A DNA stretch of 64,000 nt from Actinacidiphila sp965342175 (GCF_965342175.1 NZ_CBDRBL010000001.1:134425-198424); one strand, 5' to 3'. Positions 25,339 to 34,012 are shown, numbered from the stretch's first letter. Translations and numbers: made by a program. Notes: generated by a model from the letters alone, not told the origin.

Positions 25339-25426
25339 CCCGCTGCGGGAGGACGCTACGCCGTGCGCGCACCGCGCCCGAGGGCGCCCCCGACCGGAGG
25401 CCGGGGACCCCTTCAAGAGCGCGGGC

Positions 25427-26101
25427 TCAGGCGCCGAAGCCCTTGCTGCCGCCCTTGACCGGCTTGGCCCCGGCCAGCAGATGCGGGGGAACGAGGTCGC
25501 GGGCGGGCTCGGAGTAGCCGACGGAGACGATCCGGTCGTCCTCGAAGGTGAAGGACGTCAGGCTCGCCAGGGTGCACTGCCGCTTGCGCGGGTCGTGCCA
25601 CAGGCGCCGCCCCTCGACGGCGCTGCGCACGATCCAGATCGGCAGCTGGTGGCTGACGCACACCGCCTCGTGGCCGCGGGCCGCGTCCCTGGCCGCCTCC
25701 AGCGCGGCCGTCATACGGACGACCTGGTCCGCGTACGGCTCGCCCCAGCTCGGCCGCAACGGGTTGACCAGGTGCTTCCAGTTGGCGGGGCGCTTGAGCG
25801 CGCCGTCGCCGACGCCGAAGGTCTTGCCCTGGAAGACGTTGTCGGCCTCGAGCAGCCGCTCGTCCGTGGCGATGTCCAGGCCGAGCACGGCGGCGATGGG
25901 CGCCGCGGTCTCCTGGGCGCGCTCCAGCGGCGAGGCGACGACATGGCGGATGTCGCGGCCCGCGAGGTGCTCGGCGACCCGGTCGGCCATCTTCCGGCCC
26001 AGGTCGGACAGGTGGTATCCGGGAAGACGCCCGTAGAGCACGCCGGTGGGGTTCTCCACCTCGCCGTGCCGCATCAGGTGGACGATCGTGATCTCGCTCA
26101 T
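25427..26101 (-). CDS. Histidine phosphatase (phosphoglycerate-mutase-like)
   Basis: A 224-residue histidine phosphatase. The nucleophile motif is VHLMRHGEVENP, with ASPLERAQETA and the second histidine in VCVSHQLPIW. Small-molecule phosphatases of this type include cobalamin and sugar-phosphate enzymes; the substrate here is open. Its ATG overlaps the hemL stop codon by 4 nt (ATGA), so it is coupled to hemL. This pairing, as I recall, is conserved in Streptomyces. Confidence 0.9.
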   Translation of the reverse strand: MSEITIVHLMRHGEVENPTGVLYGRLPGYHLSDLGRKMADRVAEHLAGRDIRHVVASPLERAQETAAPIAAVLGLDIATDERLLEADNVFQGKTFGVGDGALKRPANWKHLVNPLRPSWGEPYADQVVRMTAALEAARDAARGHEAVCVSHQLPIWIVRSAVEGRRLWHDPRKRQCTLASLTSFTFEDDRIVSVGYSEPARDLVPPHLLAGAKPVKGGSKGFGA

Positions 26102-27411
26102 GCCGTGGCCTCCGCGGCGGCGCGGGCGGCGGCCGGCAGGGCGGCTGCGATGCGCTCGACGGCGGCGGAGTCGTGCGCCGACGACACGAACCACGACTCG
26201 AAGGCGGAGGGCGGCAGATACACGCCCTGCGCGAGCATCGAGTGGAAGAAGGCGGTGAAGCGGAACGCCTCCTGCTTCCGGGCCTCGTCGTAGTCGGTCA
26301 CCTTCTCCTCGGTGAAGAAGACGGAGAACATGTTGCCCGCGGTCTGCAGGCTGTGCGCCACCCCCTCCTTGGCGAGGGCGGCGGAGACCAGACCCGAGAC
26401 CTCCGCGGCGACGGAGTCGACCCTCTCGTACACCGCGTCGTCCAGCAGCCGCAGTTGGGCGAGGCCCGCGGCGGTCGCCACCGGATTGCCGGAGAGCGTG
26501 CCCGCCTGGTAGACGGGGCCGGCGGGCGCGAGGTGCGCCATCACGTCGGCACGGCCGCCGAAGGCCGCGGCGGGGAAGCCGCCGCCCATCACCTTGCCGA
26601 AGGTCATCAGGTCGGGGCGGACGCCGTCGATGCCGTACCAGCCGGCCTTCGAGACGCGGAAGCCCGTCATGACCTCGTCGGAGACGTACAGCGCGCCGTT
26701 GTCCCGGCAGAGGTCCGCCAGGCCCTGGTTGAAGCCCTCGAGCGGCGGCACGACGCCCATGTTGCCGGGCGACGCCTCGGTGATCACACAGGCGATCTCG
26801 CCGGGGTGGGCGGCGAACGCGGCCCGTACGGCCTCGAGGTCGTTGTAGGGCAGCACGATGGTGTCGCCTGCCTGCGCGCCCGTCACCCCGGGGGTGTCCG
26901 GCAACCCGAAAGTGGCAACCCCGGAACCCGCGGCGGCCAGCAGGGCGTCCACATGACCGTGGTAACACCCCGCGAACTTGATCACCTTGGCCCGGCCCGT
27001 GAACCCGCGCGCCAGGCGGATCGCCGACATGGTGGCCTCGGTGCCGGAGGAGACCAGCCGCACCTGCTCCACCGGCGCGACGCGCGCCACGATCTCCTCG
27101 GCCAGTTCCACCTCGCCCTCACCGGGCGTGCCGAAGGAGGTACCCCGCGCAACCGCCTCCTGCACGGCGGCGATCACCTCGGGGTGGGCGTGTCCGAGGA
27201 TCATCGGCCCCCACGAGCAGACGAGGTCGACGTACTCCCGGCCATCCGCGTCCTTGAGATAAGGACCCGTTCCGGACACCATGAACCGGGGCGTGCCGCC
27301 CACCGCGCGAAAGGCGCGTACCGGGCTGTTCACCCCGCCCGGGGTCACGGCGGCTGCTCGATCGAACAAGGTCTGGGAAACTGGCGCGTCGTAGGCGTAC
27401 GGATAGCTCAC
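26098..27411 (-). CDS. hemL: Glutamate-1-semialdehyde 2,1-aminomutase
   Basis: A PLP-dependent aminomutase of about 437 residues. Typical segments: TPGGVNSPVRAFRAVGGTPR, LVSSGTEATMSAIRLARGFT, YVSDEVMTGFR, and the PLP lysine in LMTFGKVMGGGFP. It makes 5-aminolevulinate from glutamate-1-semialdehyde, directly after HemA. GTG at 27411 is preferred since GAGAG lies 8 nt upstream; an ATG at 27417 adds two residues. It begins a two-gene operon with the phosphatase gene. Confidence 0.95.
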   Translation of the reverse strand: MSYPYAYDAPVSQTLFDRAAAVTPGGVNSPVRAFRAVGGTPRFMVSGTGPYLKDADGREYVDLVCSWGPMILGHAHPEVIAAVQEAVARGTSFGTPGEGEVELAEEIVARVAPVEQVRLVSSGTEATMSAIRLARGFTGRAKVIKFAGCYHGHVDALLAAAGSGVATFGLPDTPGVTGAQAGDTIVLPYNDLEAVRAAFAAHPGEIACVITEASPGNMGVVPPLEGFNQGLADLCRDNGALYVSDEVMTGFRVSKAGWYGIDGVRPDLMTFGKVMGGGFPAAAFGGRADVMAHLAPAGPVYQAGTLSGNPVATAAGLAQLRLLDDAVYERVDSVAAEVSGLVSAALAKEGVAHSLQTAGNMFSVFFTEEKVTDYDEARKQEAFRFTAFFHSMLAQGVYLPPSAFESWFVSSAHDSAAVERIAAALPAAARAAAEATA

Positions 27412-27661
27412 ACACACATGCTCTCAAATGCCGGGCGTTGCGCGGCGAGGTATCGACCGTGCATCTGAGACGATGATCGGGTTGCGCGGTTGGGTCTGCG
27501 GATGGTCGGGTAGTGGAATGCAGCGCGGTGGCGAACGCGGCGACGTGGGCGACGGGGCGGACGACCCCGACGCCGAGCGCGCCCGCCCCACCGGCCGGCG
27601 CCGCCGGCCGCAGAGAGAGCGCGACAAGGCCGTCGAGAACAGCGGGAGCAGGGGTGGCCGA

Positions 27662-28096
27662 GTGGGGGTGACCTACAAGTACTTCGGCGCGCCCGACGGC
27701 GCCACCGCCGCTCGGGTCCCCATCTCGATGCGCCCGGAGGAACTCGGCGGCGACGAGCTGGGTCAGGGCATGTACACCAAGGTCAAGCCGGAGACCCTGG
27801 CCGCCATGGTGCTGACGGGTATCGAGGGCATACCTCCGGCGAAGGTCCCGCCCTTGGAACTCGTCGTCCTCCACCCCGACTACGCCGTCGTCAAGCTGCC
27901 CCCCTCCGTCGTCGAGCCCTTGCGCAAGGCCGGCGAGGAGTCACTCGGCGCCGCCGCCTTCATCTGGTCCACCGTCCCGGACCGCCGCGGTCCGCGGGAC
28001 GCGTTCGTGATCTACAAGATGCTGCACGAATGGCAGGACTTCGCCCGGCGCTGCCACGAGAGCGGGCACCAGCTGTACTGCCTGGTGTGGCCGTGA
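27662..28096 (+). CDS. Conserved hypothetical protein
   Basis: About 144 residues from the GTG at 27662. The core (YKYFGAPDGATAARVPISMR ... LELVVLHPDYAVVKLPPSVV ... AFVIYKMLHEWQDFARRC) is an alpha/beta cytoplasmic protein with normal Streptomyces codon bias. I recognise no family function. The frame stays open to 27428, with ATG at 27473 and 27518, but the upstream extension is low-complexity and would lie over the hemL promoter region. GGGG lies 8 nt before 27662. Divergent from hemL. Confidence 0.7.
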   Translation: MGVTYKYFGAPDGATAARVPISMRPEELGGDELGQGMYTKVKPETLAAMVLTGIEGIPPAKVPPLELVVLHPDYAVVKLPPSVVEPLRKAGEESLGAAAFIWSTVPDRRGPRDAFVIYKMLHEWQDFARRCHESGHQLYCLVWP

Positions 28097-28140
28097 CGGG
28101 CGCCGGGCGGGTACCGCCTCACCGGCGTGTGCGCTGACGG

Positions 28141-28428
28141 TCAGACCACCACCACGACGACGCCGTTGTCATAGCCGTAGCCGTAGCCGCCGTAACCTCC
28201 GTAGCCGTAGCCGTAGCCGCAGTCGTCGAAGTGGTGGTTGTACCGCCATCCGTAACCCCAGTCGCCGTAGCCCCGGCAGCCGTCCCCGTGCGCGACGACG
28301 GACTGGTGCGAGGCGGGGGCCGCCTGCTGCGGCGCCGCGCCGGCCGCGCCGGCTCCGACGAGGGCCAGGATCGGTGCCGCGAGAGCCGCTGCGGCGACGC
28401 GGCGGATGGTCATGCTCTGGACGCGCAT
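28141..28428 (-). CDS. Secreted Gly/Tyr-rich small protein
   Basis: A 95-residue protein. ATG has GGGGGAA 5 nt upstream. Residues 1-31 are a signal peptide (ALAAPILALVGAGAAGAA). The mature part has two cysteines (GDGCRGYGDWGYGW ... HHFDDCGYGYG) and then a run of GYG/YGGYG repeats ending in six valines. Gly-Tyr repeats are seen in structural or surface proteins. No homologous family is recognised. Expected to be exported; one disulfide is possible. A promoter about 190 nt upstream implies a long leader. Confidence 0.78.
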   Translation of the reverse strand: MRVQSMTIRRVAAAALAAPILALVGAGAAGAAPQQAAPASHQSVVAHGDGCRGYGDWGYGWRYNHHFDDCGYGYGYGGYGGYGYGYDNGVVVVVV

Positions 28429-28995
28429 TGTCGTTCCCCCTTCGATGCGGGAGACGTCGGCGCCGGTCGCGGGCGACCGTGCGCGGGCCGCACCAGCCGA
28501 TGCGCCAGGCACTGGTGCGACGGGGGTGCGGCCGGACCTCGTGGTCGCGGACGCACCATCACAGATGTGACATGCCGTACGGGATGCGGCTCATAAGAGT
28601 CATCCTCTGTGACGAACCCTAGATTCCATTACTCCGCGCAGTCAATACATACGGCGAAATCCCTTGATTCCGTACTTTTTTCCTGCTCTGGGAATTCTCT
28701 TAGTGGCCGAGAGCGACAAATCCGGTGACCGTCCGTCGCCGGACCCTCGAGTACGGCGGTCTTGCGAGCACCGCCGCCAAGGCGCGCCGGCGAGGGGCGC
28801 TTCGGCTCGGCGGCCCGCGGCCGCCGGAGCGAACTCGCCCGGGCCGCCGACCCGTTGGCCGCGCCACGGGAGGCCGGCCGAACGCGGCGCCCGATCCGCC
28901 GCTCCCGGCTGCCCTCGATGGCCGGGGGTGCGGCGCGCGGACACACTGGAAATACGGGACCTGTGAAGGGCGAGACCCATGCGGGAGGCACCAGC
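28429..28995. other. Intergenic region, 567 bp, with AT-rich core
   Basis: No convincing gene. On the minus side lies a leader of about 180 nt for the Gly/Tyr-rich protein, including the dyad TCACA-GA-TGTGA (28559-28570). The AT-rich core 28590-28720 contains the promoter listed separately. The rest, up to the 75-residue gene, is GC-rich and featureless. Confidence 0.6.
28616..28645 (-). promoter_or_regulatory. Predicted principal-sigma promoter for the Gly/Tyr-rich gene
   Basis: On the minus strand: TTGACT (RC of 28640-28645), an 18-bp spacer, TAGGGT (RC of 28616-28621). This fits the Streptomyces HrdB pattern TTGACN-N16-18-TAGRRT well. The start site near 28609 implies a leader of about 180 nt. 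Confidence 0.6.
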
Positions 28996-29223
28996 ATGCC
29001 GGTGTACGAGATGCGCGCGGAGTACGACACCGAGGACGGCACCCCGGCCGGTGACAACCCGTTGCGGGTCTGGCACATGGTCGAGGACGGGGCCGCGACC
29101 GGGCTGTGCGGCAGGGAGCTGTCCCCCGCGGCGGCCGTACAGCCCGAGGACGTGTGGGGCACGCCGCAGGCGCAGCCCTTCTGCCACAGCTGCGGCGCCC
29201 TGTACTTGCGTCACACCGCCTGA
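28996..29223 (+). CDS. Small zinc-ribbon-like hypothetical protein
   Basis: A 75-residue protein: MPVYEMRAEYDTEDGTPAGD, a middle with WHMVEDGAATGLCGREL and a C-terminal FCHSCGALYLRH. The cysteines (C in LCG, then C-x2-C) could bind zinc. ATG with GGGAGG 7 nt upstream. Conserved-looking small actinobacterial protein of unknown role; no neighbour clarifies it. Confidence 0.72.
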   Translation: MPVYEMRAEYDTEDGTPAGDNPLRVWHMVEDGAATGLCGRELSPAAAVQPEDVWGTPQAQPFCHSCGALYLRHTA

Positions 29224-29317
29224 AGCCGAGCGGCGCGGGACGGCCGCTCGAAACCCGCCCCGTACGGGAAACCCGCCATCCCGGGGCGGGTGGGGTGGCG
29301 GGTGGAATCATGGGCGG

Positions 29318-30082
29318 ATGCTGCTCACCGAGATCGACGCCGTGGACTGGCCCGCCATACCCGCGCCGCCGCCGCGCCCTCGGACGGCCGGCGCCGCGGA
29401 CGGGCCGCCGGCCGAGCGCCCCGATCCCGCGGCAGGGCTCAGGGCGCTGGCCGCGGCTCGCGACCTCGACGCGGTCACGGCCGCGGTGGCGGCCCTGATC
29501 AGTGGCTCCCTGCTCCGCGCGGTCGCGGGCGAGGTACTCCCCGGGGCCGTCGTCGCCGCCCCCTTCCTGCTGGACATCGCCGAACGCGGCCATCCGCACG
29601 CACGCGAGTCGGCGGTCGTCCTCCTCGACCGTGCCATGCGTTCCGCGCCGCTCGCCGGCTTCGGCCGCTTCCGCACGTCGGCCGGGCACGACGCCCCGTT
29701 GTGCTGCGCGATCGCCGAGCTGGTCCGCGCCCGCCGGGACGCGCTGGCGCGATGCGGCAGGTCCGGGGCGTATCTGCTCCAGGCGAGCCGCGCGCATTGG
29801 CGGTTCGACATCCGCGAGGCGTTCGGCGCCGCGGACGAGCCGGGCGTCGTGGTGGCCCTGGGCGTCCTGCGGGGCGGGCCGCCACCGCCGTCCTCGGGCG
29901 GCGAACTCCACCAGGCGGGCGCGGTGACCGCGGTCGGCGCCGTGGGCGTCGAGTGCCCTCCCGTGGACGCGACGCGGGACGCCTGCCTGCGTCTGTCCGG
30001 CCTTCCGGCCGGTGCGGTCGGCGAGGGCGGCCTGACCGGCGCCGTGCTCTACCCGGCGGTGTGCGGTGACCGTGCCGACTGA
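29318..30082 (+). CDS. Hypothetical helical protein upstream of tyrosine phosphatase
   Basis: A 254-residue protein, all-helical in its middle (AAGLRALAAARDLDAVTAAV; LPGAVVAAPFLLDIAERGHP; ESAVVLLDRAMRSA), suggesting HEAT-like repeats, and a beta-rich C-terminal third. No known motif. Start ATG (MLLTEIDAVDWPAIP). Its end overlaps the phosphatase gene by 17 nt, so the two are translationally coupled and may act together. Confidence 0.75.
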   Translation: MLLTEIDAVDWPAIPAPPPRPRTAGAADGPPAERPDPAAGLRALAAARDLDAVTAAVAALISGSLLRAVAGEVLPGAVVAAPFLLDIAERGHPHARESAVVLLDRAMRSAPLAGFGRFRTSAGHDAPLCCAIAELVRARRDALARCGRSGAYLLQASRAHWRFDIREAFGAADEPGVVVALGVLRGGPPPPSSGGELHQAGAVTAVGAVGVECPPVDATRDACLRLSGLPAGAVGEGGLTGAVLYPAVCGDRAD

Positions 30083-30509
30083 GCCGGCCGGCGGCTGGGA
30101 GCCGGGGGCGGCGGGAGTGCTGCGGCTGCCGTCGGGGCGGCTGGTGCGCGGACGGGGGCTGCGCCGTCCGCTGCCGCCCGGGCCGGTCCCGACGTTCGCG
30201 CTCCACCTGCTCGGCCACGAACCCCCGGCGGTGGCCTGGGAGAGCCGATGGGTGCGCTGGCCGGACTTCCGCCTGCCGGCCGACCGCGCCGCCGCAGCGG
30301 AGGCGCTGCGCGAGGCGTGGCGCCGGGCGGCGGACGAACGGGTGGAGGTCGCCTGCGGCGGCGGGCTCGGGCGTACGGGGACGGCCCTCGCGTGCCTGGC
30401 GGTGCTGGACGGGGTGCCCTCCGGCGAGGCCGTCGCCTATGTGCGGGAGCACTACGCCCGGCGCGCGGTGGAGACGCCGTGGCAGCGCCGTTGGGTGGCG
30501 CGCTTCTGA
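30066..30509 (+). CDS. Protein-tyrosine phosphatase-like protein
   Basis: A 147-residue PTP-fold protein. The P-loop is VACGGGLGRTG: C97, G98-G102, R103 satisfy C-x5-R, and the residue before the cysteine is Ala instead of the usual His. A WPD-loop equivalent (RWPDFRLP, D67) is present, so both nucleophile and general acid are visible. Probably an active phosphatase; the substrate (protein, phosphoinositide or other) is unknown. GTG start inside the end of the preceding gene. Confidence 0.82.
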   Translation: MTVPTEPAGGWEPGAAGVLRLPSGRLVRGRGLRRPLPPGPVPTFALHLLGHEPPAVAWESRWVRWPDFRLPADRAAAAEALREAWRRAADERVEVACGGGLGRTGTALACLAVLDGVPSGEAVAYVREHYARRAVETPWQRRWVARF

Positions 30510-30789
30510 CGCCGTTCCCGTCGACGCGCCGCCCACCCATACCGAAGGCGCTGGCAGCAGGGCGGCATCACCTCGGCGGGCGATGCCGACGAGATCCCGC
30601 GCTACGCCCGGTCAGCGCCGGGTCGGGCCGGTGCGGCACCGCACCGTGCCCCATCCTCCGCACATCTGGACTGTTCCCGGGCCACTTTCATATGGCAATC
30701 TCATCCTCACGTCATACGCTCAGACCCCACGTCCCCCACGCTCACCTCTCATCCCCACGTTCCTCAGGATCGACGAAGAGAAGACCGCC

Positions 30790-31530
30790 GTGGCGTCCCT
30801 CCCCCTCACCCTGGCGGCTCGTCTGCTGCCCACCGCCATACTCGCCATCGTCGGCTGGACGATGGCCTCCTCACCCTCCGAGGAGATCGGCCCCGCGTCG
30901 GCGCACGGAACCCGCCCCGGCTCCACCGCGCCGTCCGGCTCGAACTCCGGGTCCGGTCCCGGTTCGGACTCCGGCTCCGCTTCCGGACCGGACGCCGCGA
31001 AAGACGCGCCCGCCACGTACTCCAAGCCGCCCTCGCCGTGTAACGCGATCAAGGCCGCCACCATCAAGAAGCTGGTGCCGGAGGCCAAGACGGCGGGCAA
31101 GCCGCTGCCCTTGACCGATCCGGCGCACCGCACCGGCTGCTCGTGGAACGCCCTCAAGGGCTTCGACTACCGCTGGCTCGACGTGACCTTCGAGGTGTCG
31201 GCGACCGGCGGCGGCCAGGACGCCGAGGCGGCGGCCAAGGCCTCGTACAAGCGCCTGAAGAACCCGAAGGCCGCCGCGGCGACCGGCATCGGCGACGAGG
31301 CGTCCGTCTCGGTCGAGCTGACGACCGAGGACAAGCAGCAGACGCGCGAGGCGGTCGTGGTGTTCCGCAAGGGCAACGCGGTGGTGACGGTCACCTACAA
31401 CGGCAGCGACTTCGAGACCAAGAAGGCGCCGTCCGACTCCGTGATCCGCGCCGGCGCCCTGACCGTGGCCAAGGACGCCCTCGCCGGGCTCGGCCCGGGC
31501 ACCAACGTCGAGGGCGACCAGAGCGCCTGA
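30790..31530 (+). CDS. Secreted DUF3558-like protein A
   Basis: A 246-residue exported protein. The N-terminal hydrophobic stretch (LTLAARLLPTAILAIVGWTM) has no lipobox cysteine, unlike its two relatives in this window. A Gly/Ser linker leads to a domain with PCNAIKAATIKKLVP and RTGCSWNALKGFDYRWLDVT, then EAVVVFRKGNAVVTVTYNGS. The paired cysteines and CSW fit the DUF3558 type. Function unknown. GTG at 30790 is chosen for the signal. It is closest to protein C (34882-35598). Confidence 0.78.
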   Translation: MASLPLTLAARLLPTAILAIVGWTMASSPSEEIGPASAHGTRPGSTAPSGSNSGSGPGSDSGSASGPDAAKDAPATYSKPPSPCNAIKAATIKKLVPEAKTAGKPLPLTDPAHRTGCSWNALKGFDYRWLDVTFEVSATGGGQDAEAAAKASYKRLKNPKAAAATGIGDEASVSVELTTEDKQQTREAVVVFRKGNAVVTVTYNGSDFETKKAPSDSVIRAGALTVAKDALAGLGPGTNVEGDQSA

Positions 31531-31783
31531 GGCGGGGCGGCGGACCACCCGATGGACCGCCCGCCGTACGAGAGCCGCGCGCGGCGGGCCGCCGCGCGCG
31601 GCACCGGGGCGGCCGCGGCCGGCTGACGCCGGACGGTGCCGGGTCCGCGACCGGCCGCGTACCGGCCGACCTGGCCGACCGCCCCGCGGGGGCCCGGCGC
31701 CACCCGGCCTATGCTGCAGGCATGGGCGGTCCCGGCCCCTCCGCGACCCCCGACCTCCCCGACCGGCGAAAGGCAGCACGACC

Positions 31784-32545
31784 ATGAGCCCCCGTACCGC
31801 AGTCGTGACCGGCGCGAGCAGCGGCATCGGCGCCGCCACCGCCCGCAGGCTCGCCGAAGCCGGCTACCACGTCGTGCTCACCGCCCGCCGCGCCGACCGC
31901 CTGGAGGCGCTCGCCAAGGAGATCACCGACGCGGGTCACTCCGCGGCGGCCGTCGCCCTCGACGTCACCGACCGCGCCGCCGTGGACGCGCTCGCCGCCT
32001 CGCTGGACCGCGTGGACGTGCTCTTCGCCAACGCCGGGGGCGCGCTCGGCGCGGACTCCGTCGCCACGGCCGACCCGGAGGAATGGCGCACGATGTACGA
32101 GGTCAACGTCCTCGGCGTGCTCCACACCGTCCAGGCCTTCCTGCCGGGGCTGATCGCCTCGGGCGACGGCACCGTGGTCGTGCTCTCCTCCACGGCCGCC
32201 TTCACCCCGTACGAGGGCGGCGGCGGCTACGTGGCGGCCAAGCACGGCGCCCACGCCCTCGCCGGCACGCTCCGCCTGGAACTGCTCGGCGAGCCGGTCC
32301 GCGTGATCGAGATCGCCCCCGGCATGGTGAAGACCGAGGGCTTCGCGCTCACCCGCTTCCACGGCGACCAGGAGAAGGCCGCCGCCGTCTACGCGGGCGT
32401 GGCCGAGCCCCTCACCTCCGAGGACATCGCCGACACCGTCACCTGGGCGGTCACCCGCCCGTCGCACGTCAACGTCGATCTGCTGGTCGTCCGCCCCCGC
32501 GCCCAGGCCGCACAGCACCGGGTGCACCGGGAGCCGCAGGGATGA
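31784..32545 (+). CDS. SDR family NAD(P)-dependent oxidoreductase
   Basis: A 253-residue classical short-chain dehydrogenase. NADP-binding motif TGASSGIGAATARRLAEAG (residues ~9-27), LFANAGG, catalytic serine in VVLSSTAAFTPYEGG and YVAAKHG (Y-x3-K). The Arg-rich TARRADRL after strand 2 favours NADP. Substrate unknown; it resembles serine 3-dehydrogenase/YdfG-like enzymes. Convergent with rtcB across a strong hairpin. Confidence 0.93.
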   Translation: MSPRTAVVTGASSGIGAATARRLAEAGYHVVLTARRADRLEALAKEITDAGHSAAAVALDVTDRAAVDALAASLDRVDVLFANAGGALGADSVATADPEEWRTMYEVNVLGVLHTVQAFLPGLIASGDGTVVVLSSTAAFTPYEGGGGYVAAKHGAHALAGTLRLELLGEPVRVIEIAPGMVKTEGFALTRFHGDQEKAAAVYAGVAEPLTSEDIADTVTWAVTRPSHVNVDLLVVRPRAQAAQHRVHREPQG

Positions 32546-32553
32546 CGGCCGCG

Positions 32554-32580
32554 GCGGGCCGCGCGGTCGGCGCGGCCCGC
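32554..32580. terminator. Convergent terminator, SDR / rtcB
   Basis: GCGGGCCGCGC (32554-32564) pairs perfectly with GCGCGGCCCGC (32570-32580) around a GGTCG loop. Confidence 0.8.
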
Positions 32581-32600
32581 AGGGTCCGCCCCGACCGGGC

Positions 32601-33794
32601 TCACCCCTTGACGCAGACGACCTGCTTGAGCTTCGCGACGACCTCCACGAGGTCGCGCTGCTGCTCGATCACCTTCTCGATCGGCTTGTAGGCACCCGGG
32701 ATCTCGTCCACCACACCCGAGTCCTTGCGGCACTCGACGCCCTTGGTCTGCTCCTCCAGGTCCCGCGTGGAGAACCGCTTCTTCGCCGCGTTGCGGCTCA
32801 TCCTGCGGCCCGCGCCGTGCGAGGCGGAGTTGAAGGCGTCGGCGTTGCCGAGGCCGCGGACGATGTACGAACCCGTGCCCATAGAGCCCGGGATGATGCC
32901 GTGGTCGCCGCTGCCGGCCCTGATCGCGCCCTTGCGGGTGACGAGCAGGTCCATGCCGTCGTAGCGCTCCTCCGCCACGTAGTTGTGGTGGCAGGAGATG
33001 ACCTCGCCGAAGGTGACCTTGGCCTTGCGGAACTCGCGCCGCAGAACCTCCTGGAACAAGGCCATCATGATCGCGCGGTTGCGCTTCGCGTAGTCCTGCG
33101 CCCAGAACAGGTCGCGCCGGTAGGCCGCCATCTGCGGGGTGTCCGCGACGAAGACGGCCAGGTCGCGGTCGACCAGGCCCTGGTTGTGCGGCAGCTTCTG
33201 GGCCTGCTCGATGTGGTACTCGGCGAGTTCCTTGCCGATGTTGCGCGAGCCGGAATGCAGCATCAGCCAGACCGCGCCCTCCTCGTCGAGGCAGACCTCG
33301 ATGAAGTGGTTGCCGGAGCCGAGGGTGCCCATCTGCTTCGTCGCGCGCTCGTGCCGGAACCTGACGGGCTCGGCCAGGTCGTCGAAGCCGTCCCAGAAGC
33401 GGTCCCAGCCGGCCGTCGGCAGGCCGTACAGCCGGGCGGGGTCTACGGCCTCGTCGTGCATGCCGCGGCCGACCGGGACGGCCTGTTCGATCTTGGAGCG
33501 CAGCCGCGAGAGGTCGCCGGGCAGGTCGTTCGCCGTCAGCGACGTCCGCACGGCGCTCATGCCGCAGCCGATGTCCACGCCGACCGCCGCCGGGCAGACC
33601 GCGCCGTGCATCGCGATCACCGAGCCCACCGTGGCGCCCTTGCCGTAGTGGACGTCGGGCATGACGGCGAGGCCCTTGATCCACGGCAGCGAGGAGACAT
33701 TGCGCAGCTGCTGCATGGCGACGCCCTCGACCGCGGCCGGGTCGGTCCACATGCGGATCGGCACCCGCACTCCGGGCACTTGTGTGTACGACAT
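32601..33794 (-). CDS. rtcB: RtcB RNA-splicing ligase
   Basis: A 397-residue RtcB ligase. Manganese and GMP sites are recognisable: VGVDIGCGMSAV, LGSGNHFIEVC, SGDHGIIPGSMGTGSYIVRG and the guanylylated histidine in SASHGAGRRMSR. It joins 2',3'-cyclic phosphate or 3'-phosphate RNA to 5'-OH ends, using GTP. ATG with AGGGGG 8 nt upstream. No archease or RtcA/RtcR gene is near. Bacterial RtcB often serves RNA repair under stress; regulation here may involve the dyad in the upstream region. Confidence 0.94.
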   Translation of the reverse strand: MSYTQVPGVRVPIRMWTDPAAVEGVAMQQLRNVSSLPWIKGLAVMPDVHYGKGATVGSVIAMHGAVCPAAVGVDIGCGMSAVRTSLTANDLPGDLSRLRSKIEQAVPVGRGMHDEAVDPARLYGLPTAGWDRFWDGFDDLAEPVRFRHERATKQMGTLGSGNHFIEVCLDEEGAVWLMLHSGSRNIGKELAEYHIEQAQKLPHNQGLVDRDLAVFVADTPQMAAYRRDLFWAQDYAKRNRAIMMALFQEVLRREFRKAKVTFGEVISCHHNYVAEERYDGMDLLVTRKGAIRAGSGDHGIIPGSMGTGSYIVRGLGNADAFNSASHGAGRRMSRNAAKKRFSTRDLEEQTKGVECRKDSGVVDEIPGAYKPIEKVIEQQRDLVEVVAKLKQVVCVKG

Positions 33795-33924
33795 CTCGGT
33801 GTCCCCCTGGGACGAACGGCGGAAACCATCAGGACAACGCAAACAACACGTCTCGATGGAAAGCGAAATAAAGGGCGAAGTCGGCCATAAGGCCCCATGA
33901 TTCGGCGACGGCCGCAGCGCGTGC

Positions 33925-33943
33925 GGTAGACATTGTGTCTACC
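33925..33943. promoter_or_regulatory. Perfect dyad between rtcB and lipoprotein B
   Basis: GGTAGACA-ttg-TGTCTACC, 8-bp arms around a 3-bp centre, lies in the divergent spacer: 131 nt from the rtcB start and 70 nt from the lipoprotein start. It looks like an operator for a dimeric regulator and may control either or both genes. No known Streptomyces consensus is recognised. Confidence 0.55.
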
Positions 33944-34012
33944 CGTCGCCCACTCCCGCCAAGGGATTTACGCGGGCGCCGGACCGATCGCCGGAGGAAA
34001 GGGCCACCTCAA

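Larger units (their letters stand above)
25038..25426. other. Intergenic spacer, 389 bp
   Basis: I see no credible gene. It contains a strong hairpin (25172-25206) and a pair of 14-bp direct repeats (25311-25338), described separately. The left 100 bp should hold the deacetylase promoter, but no clear hexamers stand out. Confidence 0.6.

Noticed and set aside
28429..28610. Possible c-di-AMP (ydaO) or other riboswitch in the long leader
   Set aside because: I looked for the conserved ydaO core and pseudoknot sequences and did not find them; no other known riboswitch signature was seen.
28664..28966. Plus-strand 100-codon frame in the 28.6-29.0 kb spacer
   Set aside because: No ribosome site, composition changes abruptly to Arg/Pro/Ala after 20 residues, and its start overlaps the promoter of the Gly/Tyr-rich gene.
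33935..34012. Alternative start of lipoprotein B at GTG 33935
   Set aside because: It lies inside the perfect dyad, has no ribosome site and adds a very basic stretch before the lipoprotein signal.
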